NCBI GenBank assembly: GCA_014529385.2
Contig: CM043942.1
Span: 104,856,141 to 104,920,140 of the forward strand
Direction of reading: 5' to 3'
Origin: Adiantum capillus-veneris
Taxonomy: Eukaryota > Streptophyta > Polypodiopsida > Polypodiales > Pteridaceae
DNA: 64,000 nucleotides
Of this stretch, positions 57,541-64,000 are shown one piece after another. The number at the start of each line of letters is the position of its first letter. Position 1 is the stretch's first letter. Under the pieces are notes generated by a model that saw only the letters and a program-made list of their open reading frames with translations, was not told where the DNA came from and did no database searches. The position numbers and the translations under genes are program-made.

Positions 57541-58700
57541 AACCGGAATGAAGGTGCTTTCTCGTTTGGGTATTTACCGCGTTTGAGGTATATTGATTTT
57601 GACCATTGTGATCACTGTATCTATGAAAAGCATGCTCAAACTCCTCACAAGAAATCTCTTTCATTGAAAGCTTCTCTCTTGGAATTGGTACATTCTGATG
57701 TATGTCAGATGCTAGAGCTATCTCTAGGGGGAAAGCAGTATTTTGTTACCTTTGTGGATGATGCTACTTGCAAGGTGTGGGTATGTCCAATCCAGCATAA
57801 GGGTGAGGCCCTGGATAAGTTCAAACAATTTGTGGTATTTACTGAAAATCAGGTCAGCAGTAAAGTGTTTGCGCTTTGACAATGGGGGAGAGTATGTGTC
57901 AAAGTCTTTTCGGGACTTTTGTGACAGTAAAAAGATAAAGAGGGAGCTGACTGCACCTCATAATCCACCCCGGAATGGTGTTGTGGAGAGAGCTAAGAAA
58001 CTTGCAATAAAGAGAACATGAGGAAATTAATGTACATAGAAACATGTTTGAAGCTTGTTAGAGAAGGATTATAAATGGACTTGACCTAAACCAAACGATC
58101 CTTGATTTTTTGAAGAAAGATAGGTTTGTGGTTCTCTTGTATCAAAGCATTAGAGACAAGGTGGAGCTTAAAGACCAAGGGACCTACAATGATGGAGTGA
58201 AGGTTGCTAAAGAGCAAAGAGAAAGAAGATAAGAAGACATGAGATTTCAAATAGGGAAAAAAAAAAAAAATTTACTTCAAAGGGATGTGTATGTACCAAT
58301 GAGTGATGTGGTTAGAAAAAGTCCAATGTATGTTGTCTCATGTTGCGTTACCCCATGGTTTTTGCGCAAAGGCTGTTATGATAGTCGTACATTTGATTAA
58401 TCGGTCGCCACACAAGTCTTTGGGTGGGGGAGTTCTCCAGGAAGCGTGGTCGAGCAAGCCATCTTCATACGCTCATTTAAGAGCGTTTGGTTGCGAAGCT
58501 TTTGTGCACATCCGTATGGAAGACTGCAACAAGTTGGAGCCAAAGTCCTGTAAGTGTGTATTCCTAGGATATGGTGACGATGGTGAAATAGGGTGTACAT
58601 TATGAAATTCCGAAAAGAGGAGAATTGTCCGTAGCCATGATGTAATCTTCTGGGAGGATCGCATGCACGAACAACCTCAAAGGACAGAAGAAGTCAGGAG
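57541..58700 (+). pseudogene. Copia I integrase, split by a foreign segment
   Basis: CDHCIYEKHAQTPHKKSLSL, LLELVHSDVCQMLELSLGGK, FVTFVDDATCKVWV, LRFDNGGEYVSKSFRDF and NGVVERAKK carry the integrase sites. After about 58000 the reading leaves the family for about 310 bp, then resumes with VQCMLSHVALPHGFCAKAVM and FGCEAFVHIRMEDCNK. Confidence 0.82.
58000..58311 (+). other. Foreign segment inside copia I integrase
   Basis: About 310 bp absent from copia J at this place. It has a run of 14 or more A at about 58256-58270 and a frame reading NGLDLNQTILDFLKKDRFVV, LLYQSIRDKVELKDQGTYND and GVKVAKEQRER that I do not recognise. It may be a gag-like or host transcript piece; no target duplication was identified. 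Confidence 0.6.
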
Positions 58701-60518
58701 AGTTGTTTTTTGGGAAGATCTACCTTTTGGAGGGAATTTATACAGTCTGAATCAGATTGTCAGTCTGAATTTGGTCAGTCTGAAATGATAGGACAACAAG
58801 TTGAAAATATGGAGCCTTTGGTTTGGAGGTCAACCCGACTATCAAGGCAACAAGATAGATCTATTCCCGGTGTTGATTATGTCATATTGACATATTGTGG
58901 TGAACAGTCTTGCTTCAAGGAAGCATCAGCCAGTTCGGACAGCGAGAAATGGTATAGGGCCATGCTGTCGGAAATGGAATCTCTGGAGAAGAATGATCTC
59001 GGAATTTGGTGCATTTGCCAAAAGCCCAGAAAGTTTTGCCATGCAAATGGTTTTACAAAAAGAAAGTCACTTTTGGTTCCTCGGTAAAGTACAAGGCACG
59101 GTTGGTTGTCAAAGGGTACAAGCAGGAATAGGGAATGGATTTTGATTAGATCTTTTCTCTTGTAGTCAAGTTGAGATCATTGCGGATCGTTTTGGGCTTG
59201 GTTGCATCAGGGGATTGGGAATTCATACAGATGGATGTAAAAACCGCATTTTTACATGGTGATTTGCATGAGGAAATCTATATGTAGCAGCTTGAAGGTT
59301 TTGTCGCAAAAGGGAAGGAAAAGATGGTATGTAAATTCAGGAGGAGTTCGTATGGGCTGAAACAGGCACCTCGGGAACGGTATTGGAAATTTGATACATT
59401 CATGCGATCTCAAGAGTTCAGCCGGAGTCAGATTGATCACTGCTTGTACACCATGAGGGCAGCAGACGACACTCTAATTACCTTGGGTTTGTATGTAGAT
59501 GATATGCTGATTGCAAGCCGGAATGTTTCATGCATTGGACATGTTGAGGCAAAGCCTACACAACAACTTTGATATGAAGGATCTCGGTGAGGCCAATCAT
59601 ATTTTTGGAATGCGTATACTCAGGGATAGATCAAAAGGTCTCCTTTATCTGTCGGAGCAGGAATATGTATCCAAGATTTTGGAGCGTTTCCATATGGAGG
59701 GGGGGGGGGAAGCAATTGGTATACCATTGTCTCCGTGAGGCCAATCATATTCTTGGAATGCGTATTCTCAGGGACAGGTCAAAAGGCCTCCTTTATCTGT
59801 CGGAGCAGGAATATGTGTCCAAGATTTTGCAGCGTTTCCATATGGAGGGGGGGAGAAAGCAATTGGTATACCATTGCCTCCATATGTGAAACTCAGTGCA
59901 ACGGACAACCCTACATCTGATGATGAAAAGGCTGATATGGCCAAGATTTTGTATGCTTCAGCTATTGGTAGTTTGATGTATGATATGGCGGCTACACGTC
60001 TCGATATTGCATTTGCGGTGGGAGTGGTTAGCAGGTACATGGCAAATCCTGGCAAAAAGCATTGGGAAGCAGTGAAGGGTATTGTGAGAAACATCAGATT
60101 TGTACATCTGCTTTGGTAAGCAGAAGGCATCTGTGGCGGGCTTTACGAATGCAGACTATGCTGGCCATGCAGACTGCAGGATGTCTACTTTAGGGTATGT
60201 TTTCACGTTCACAGGGGGAGCAGTCTCTTGGATATCTAGTGCTTGCATTGTCTACAACAGAGGCAAAGTATGTTGTTGCTACAGAGGCATGCAAGGAGGC
60301 TTTATGGATTTCACGAGAGCTTGGCATTTCAAAGATTTCGATTCTCCATTGTGACAGTCAGAGTGCTATTATGCTAGCTCGGAATCTTGTCTTTCATGCA
60401 AAGACGAAGCACATACAGGTGAAGTAGCACTTTATCCGGGGTGTACTTGACAACTAGAGCATTCATCTTGTCAAGCTACATACGGATGATAATCTTGTAG
60501 ACCTTCTTACGAAGGGTC
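58701..60518 (+). pseudogene. Copia I reverse transcriptase and RNase H, 3'-truncated element
   Basis: RVT_2 pieces: YKARLVVKGYKQE, IQMDVKTAFLHGDLHEEIYM, SYGLKQAPRERYWKFDTFM and LGLYVDDMLIASRN (about 59487-59520). RNase H: GFTNADYAGHADCRMSTLGY, ALSTTEAKYVVATEACKEAL, HCDSQSAIMLARN and the end DDNLVDLLTKGQ. Several stops and shifts. The element ends at about 60518 where a K-type LTR begins, so its own 3' LTR is gone. Confidence 0.87.
59587..59882. repeat. 148-bp tandem duplication in copia I RT
   Basis: gtgaggccaatcatat starts at 59587 and 59735. The two units share most bases, each with a G-run (G9 or more, then G7) near its end. 148 is not a multiple of three. Confidence 0.92.
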
Positions 60519-60717
60519 AATAGCGAAAGGGGTGCCAGTCTTTGGGGCCTACAGGGTGTCGCTGTCTACTTAGAAGCACTCCAGTTGCCAAGCCGTGTGT
60601 TTATGTGAACTGTTAAATTCCAATCATAGGTTTATTAGTGAAGCTTCTCTCTGTAGTAAAGTTCAACCAAAGATTCGGGTGAAAGCTGAAGTCTTACTGC
60701 CCTACGGGCCGATTTCA
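60519..60717 (+). repeat. K-type LTR fragment (R-U5)
   Basis: Matches the complement of 27759-27953: R module at 60521-60549, agccgtgtgt, gggtgaaagc, gcccta(c)gggcc, ending GATTTCA. It is joined left to copia I and right to gag M, with no PBS of its own. Confidence 0.8.
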
Positions 60718-61037
60718 GATGGTGTCTTCTCGGGTAATTCTTCAAGTATTTCGCAAATCGTGGGTCTCTAGAGTACTTGATCAATCTTTTCACACGTGTT
60801 AACTTGCAGTTGAGGTTTGTACTCCGCTCTGTCAAACTTTTCCGTCAAGAATTTGTCCAAATCTTCATTCTTTTCTTCAGTTTCCGCGCCGGATTTCAAC
60901 TTTTCTTTGCCTACCCACCAGAGGTGTTTCTCTGTCAAATTCTCTCCGAGAACCCATGTGTAATCTGGGGTTCTTTATGGCTTATACCCTACGTGTGCTG
61001 CAAAAAGGATCGGATCCTCCATAGAAGAAGAATCTTT
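60718..61037 (-). pseudogene. Gag N-terminal fragment of element M
   Basis: Minus strand: LTEKHLWWVGKEKLKSGAET, then in another frame RVKRLIKYSRDPRFAKYLKN, YPRRHH. The second part resembles the E gag (AKQMLKFAKDPQYAKFL). It is cut at 60718. Confidence 0.65.
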
Positions 61038-61041
61038 TTGA

Positions 61042-61053
61042 GCTCTGATACCA
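61042..61053 (-). promoter_or_regulatory. Primer-binding site of M
   Basis: gctctgatacca, TGGTATCAGAGC on the minus strand, one base from an LTR edge at 61055. Confidence 0.92.
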
Positions 61054-61054
61054 C

Positions 61055-61092
61055 TGTAATAGGTTTGGACACTCCGAGAGAGAGAGAGAACT
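61055..61092 (-). repeat. LTR edge of M with (GA)n, fused to a LINE
   Basis: On the minus strand CTCGGAGTGTCCAAACCTAT-TACA resembles the G LTR end (21753-21782). It is cut after about 38 bp in a (GA)n run where LINE sequence begins. Confidence 0.65.
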
Positions 61093-62217
61093 AAAAACCA
61101 CTCCGAGGTAAGTGTACGCATTTGTATACTCCACATTCTCCTAGCCGTATGTGAATGCTGGCGCTAACCTCCTGATCCACTGTGGGGTGGTATTAAATAC
61201 CATGACCTTGGTTTTACCAAGGTTGACGGACAAACCACTTTCGTGAGCAAACCTATTCAAAGCATCCAAGTGACGTTGCATCCCCTCCGGAGAGTCGGAG
61301 ATCAACACAATATCATCAGCATATAACAATAATGGAATCCATGTCCTTGCCAGCTGTGCACCTCTATCACAATCTCTCTCAATGTAGTCAGAAACCTCAT
61401 CCACATACATACCAAATAGAGTAGGAGAGAGTCGGCAGCCCTGCTTCACCCCAATAGTGGAGTGAATCGGTGTGGATAGACCCTCTGAGGTGCGTACCTG
61501 CCCCACTACTGACCTGTATAATGCCATGACCCCCCAAATGAGCTCTGTGGGTACTCCCATCTGCTGTAATCTGCGCATCAATCTAGCTCTAGGCACTGTG
61601 TCAAATGCTTTGCGGAAATCCACAAAGCTACAATAGATCCGTCTCCCGCGCGATCTACCCTCCTCAATGATGGCTCCGAGTGTCAAGATATGGTTAAGAG
61701 TAGAAAAACCCCTCCTGAACCCTGCCTGCCCCGCTGCGCGTATCCGCTCCCTCTCTGCCCATCTACTCAGCTGCTGCTCAAGAATAGATGCGTACAACCG
61801 TGCCAGTGTGTGTCCAATCATGATAGTGCGATAATTCCCAGCCTCCATAGGGTCTCCCGACTTGAAGATAGGTACAATAGTAGATAGGCTCCAAGTATCA
61901 GGCAAGCCCTCACACATGGCACAATTAAACATCACTGCTAGAAGCTCTGCTAGTAGATCTCTGGCATGCATGAAATGCTCAGCCACTAAACCATCATGAT
62001 CGTAAGCTCTCCCAGTCCTCATCCTGTCAATGGCCTTACTCACCATCTCCGCGGTGAAAAAAGCACCTGTGTGTGGGCATGGATCAGGAGGGTCGGGAAG
62101 GGGGGGCTGCTCAGGAACTGTGTGCAGAGATGATGCGTATTGGCCCCAGTCCTCTGTAGAAGTGATGGCGGGGGGGGGGGGGGGGAGAGTGCTCCTGAAA
62201 GAGCCGCCATGCCTCAC
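61093..62217 (-). pseudogene. LINE copy 4: reverse transcriptase of ORF2
   Basis: Minus strand: MVSKAIDRMRTGRAYDHDGL, LPDTWSLSTIVPIFKSGDPM, GNYRTIMIGHTLARLYASIL, QAGFRRGFSTLNHI, FVDFRKAFDTVPR, GVKQGCRLSPTLFGMYVDEV, PLLLYADDIVLISDS (YADD at about 61309-61323) and GLSVNLGKTKVMVF. A TAG at 61141-61143 interrupts FTYG-stop-ENVEYTNAYTYLG, which reads on to about 61093. The C-terminal domain seen in copy 2 is missing, so this copy is 3'-truncated. RT would copy LINE RNA at a nicked target. Confidence 0.92.
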
Positions 62218-63460
62218 GTGAGTCCTGGCTCAAGAATAGCTGATATAGATCCTGCTCTAGCCGAGCCAAAAATGCCCTCTTCTTCCGCCGCACTAGGCGT
62301 CGGAAGTCAATCTGTGACTGTCTGTGAGTGATGTCCCCCAAAAGCACCTCCCTCTGAAGTCTAGCTCTAGTGTCTCGGCATTCCTCATCATACCAACTGT
62401 TTTGGGGAATGCTCCCCAAACGGCGTCTCTGCTCAGGCTGGGTATGTGGGTATGCCTCTGCTGCTGCATCATGTAGTGTCTGTGTCAATATAGTAGTAAG
62501 CTCCTCCAGAGGTCGCCCTGGCTCCTCTGTGCATAGGCGTCTGTAGATCCCATCTATGTATAAAGAGTCTGTCTCCCGTGTGAAGGTGTAGCGAGTAGGG
62601 GCTGCTGTCCGTAGCCTGTGTGCTACACTAAACTGAAAAGAGATGGTCATTGACACAAGAGCATGATCCACTGCCACACCAACAGGTCTGGGTCCAACCG
62701 TGAGATCCTGGATACTAGAGATGAGGGTCGGCTGTGCCATGACATAATCCACTGTGCTGGTTCCATGTCTGTGTGGAAAGCATGTAAAACCCTCTGAAGC
62801 GGGAAATCTCTGTAGGCCATTCAAGATGGCCAATCCATGTGCAGTCCCCATGTCTATCAAGTGTCGTCCATACTCAGTGTGTTCTCCATCTTGTGATAGT
62901 CTGGATAGGCTTGTCTCTGCAGCATCCAGCTCTCTTAGCATCTCCTCTGAAGTATGATAAAATATTGTCTGATGATAGGCAGTCCTAGCATTGAAATCCC
63001 CTAGAATGATGATGTCACCATCTCTAGAGAACTCCCATATGTCATCATCCAAAATAGAGAAAGGGGACTGTCCTCTGGGTGGTGCATACACTGAGGTGCT
63101 CGGGGGAAAGTAGCAAATAGCAATGTAAAGATATCTGTCTGTCTTTGCTCTCAGTCTCACCCACATGTACCTAGCTTGCTCATCTCTGCGGGCTATATGT
63201 ATCAATGGCTGTAACTCCTCCTTGAATAACACTGCCACTCCTCCTGATCCCCGCCCTCTGTGCTCTAATCGTGTCTCCTGTCTATAGGCAGTCTCCCATC
63301 TATATCCACTAATGTGAGGCATAGATTGCCCAGGGGCCTGATGTGTCTCAGAGTAGAAGACGATGTCTCTTCCCCTGAAACTATCCTCAAAGGCGCCCAC
63401 ATCAAGTCGCATAGATCCATTACAATTCCACGTGGCAACTTTGAGGGTGGTCCCATGGGT
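62160..63460 (-). pseudogene. LINE copy 4: endonuclease part of ORF2
   Basis: APE-type endonuclease, minus strand: VATWNCNGSM (about 63445-63410), IVFYSETHQAPGQ, GSGGVAVLFKEEL, DIIILGDFNARTAYHQ (62995), TSTVDYVMAQP and VGVAVDHALVSM, i.e. the catalytic N, E, D-x-N, D and DH sites all appear present. The frame runs into the connector (RRKKRAFLARLEQDLYQLFL) and is thrown out of phase by a C16-type homopolymer at about 62169-62186, after which RT is in another frame. The first Met is at 63412, but homology starts upstream of it. Confidence 0.9.
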
Positions 63461-63469
63461 CTCGCACCG

Positions 63470-64000
63470 TCATGTGGAGCGCCGCTCTACAATCACAACC
63501 CGGCCATCTCTGTAGAAGGCCGTCTTTCCCTTCTCCCTTGCCGCTTGAATCTCTGGCATTACCTCTCTCATATGCGCAAGCTGTGTGAGAGTGAGGTCAT
63601 CTCCAAGAAATATGCCTGTTTTCTTTAGTGTAGGACGCTTCTTCAAGAAGTCCTTCTTTGCCTCCATGGATGGGAAACGGATGATTAAAGCTCTCCCTTT
63701 TGAAGTCTCCCCATTGCCTTGTGTCTTCTTCCCCACCCTCCATGCCTTTGTATGAGTAGCCTCGCTACCCATCATGCGGAGAAGTTCTTCAACTTCCCCT
63801 TCCACATCATCTCAGTCTTTTAGACCGGTTACTCTCATATGCAAAGCTCTAGTTTTCCTTCGCTGTTCTTCTTCTAGAGTCATGTTGATGATTGTAGGAG
63901 TGGGGACAGATGTGGTTTCTTTCCCTTTGCCTTTCTTAGCGACTTCTATCCACTTCTCGGCCTCATCCGCCTTTTTTGCGTCTTCGTGATAACATCCATC
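63470..64000 (-). pseudogene. LINE copy 4: ORF1 C-terminal part (L1-type RRM)
   Basis: Minus strand: basic/acidic stretch, RKTRALHMRVTGLKD, a TGA near 63812, then EGEVEELLRMMGSEATHTKA, WRVGKKTQGNGETSKGRALI, IRFPSMEAKKDFLKKRPTLK, IFLGDDLTLTQLAHMREVMP and GKTAFYRDGRVVIVERRST-stop. This has the form of the RRM/C-terminal domain of L1 ORF1 proteins, which coat LINE RNA. ORF1 and the endonuclease are in the same frame, parted by one TGA and about 50 bp. The 5' end is outside the window. Confidence 0.75.

Overview
The window looks like repeat-dense nuclear DNA of a land plant with a large genome. Three things support this. Nine exons encode a protein that reads like the plant TOM1/TOM3/THH1 family. 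Most LTR elements have the usual plant primer-binding site TGGTATCAGAGC. The elements are Ty3/gypsy chromoviruses, Ty1/copia and L1-like LINEs in nested layers. A fern, gymnosperm or other TE-rich lineage would fit, but the species cannot be fixed from sequence alone. No bacterial operon, CRISPR array, rRNA or tRNA gene is visible.

Layout: 1-6.6 kb is a minus-strand mosaic of gag-only gypsy remnants and LTR pieces (families A, B, C, N). 7.87-16.29 kb holds nine consecutive TOM1-like exons with canonical splice sites and no stop codons. The 6.7 kb intron between exons 5 and 6 contains a decayed plus-strand chromovirus (D), itself split by a 1.26 kb solo LTR. The first and last exons were not found. 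17.0-21.4 kb is a chain of three LINE pieces separated by microsatellites, including a (CA)n tract of about 2.39 kb. 21.4-22.9 kb is a collapsed LTR element (G) whose LTR holds a piece of CACTA transposase gene with its intron.

From 22.9 kb to 60.5 kb the insertions are nested. A minus gypsy pol (F) is split by a gag-only element (E, 23295-26573) and abuts a degenerate copia element (I) at 26922. I is split by chromovirus K (27759-47606, TSD GTCTG) and by gypsy H (47800-56296, TSD ACAGT). K in turn holds a solo LTR (Q, TSD GGGCA), a nearly complete copia (J, 29536-35062, TSD CTTTC) and a gag-only element with 2 kb LTRs (L, 40656-46425). H carries an inverted copy of its own 3' end in place of its reverse transcriptase. 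60.5-64 kb has a K-type LTR piece, a small minus gag/PBS/LTR piece (M, related to G) and a minus-strand L1-like LINE running off the right edge.

No polyprotein is intact. J is closest to complete, with LTRs differing at about ten positions. The best leads are the H inverted repeat, the K tRNA-Glu primer site with a second apparent primer contact in U5, the R/PPT modules shared by several LTR families, the 2.39 kb (CA)n tract, the captured CACTA exons, and the well-kept TOM1-like exons inside the transposon bed.
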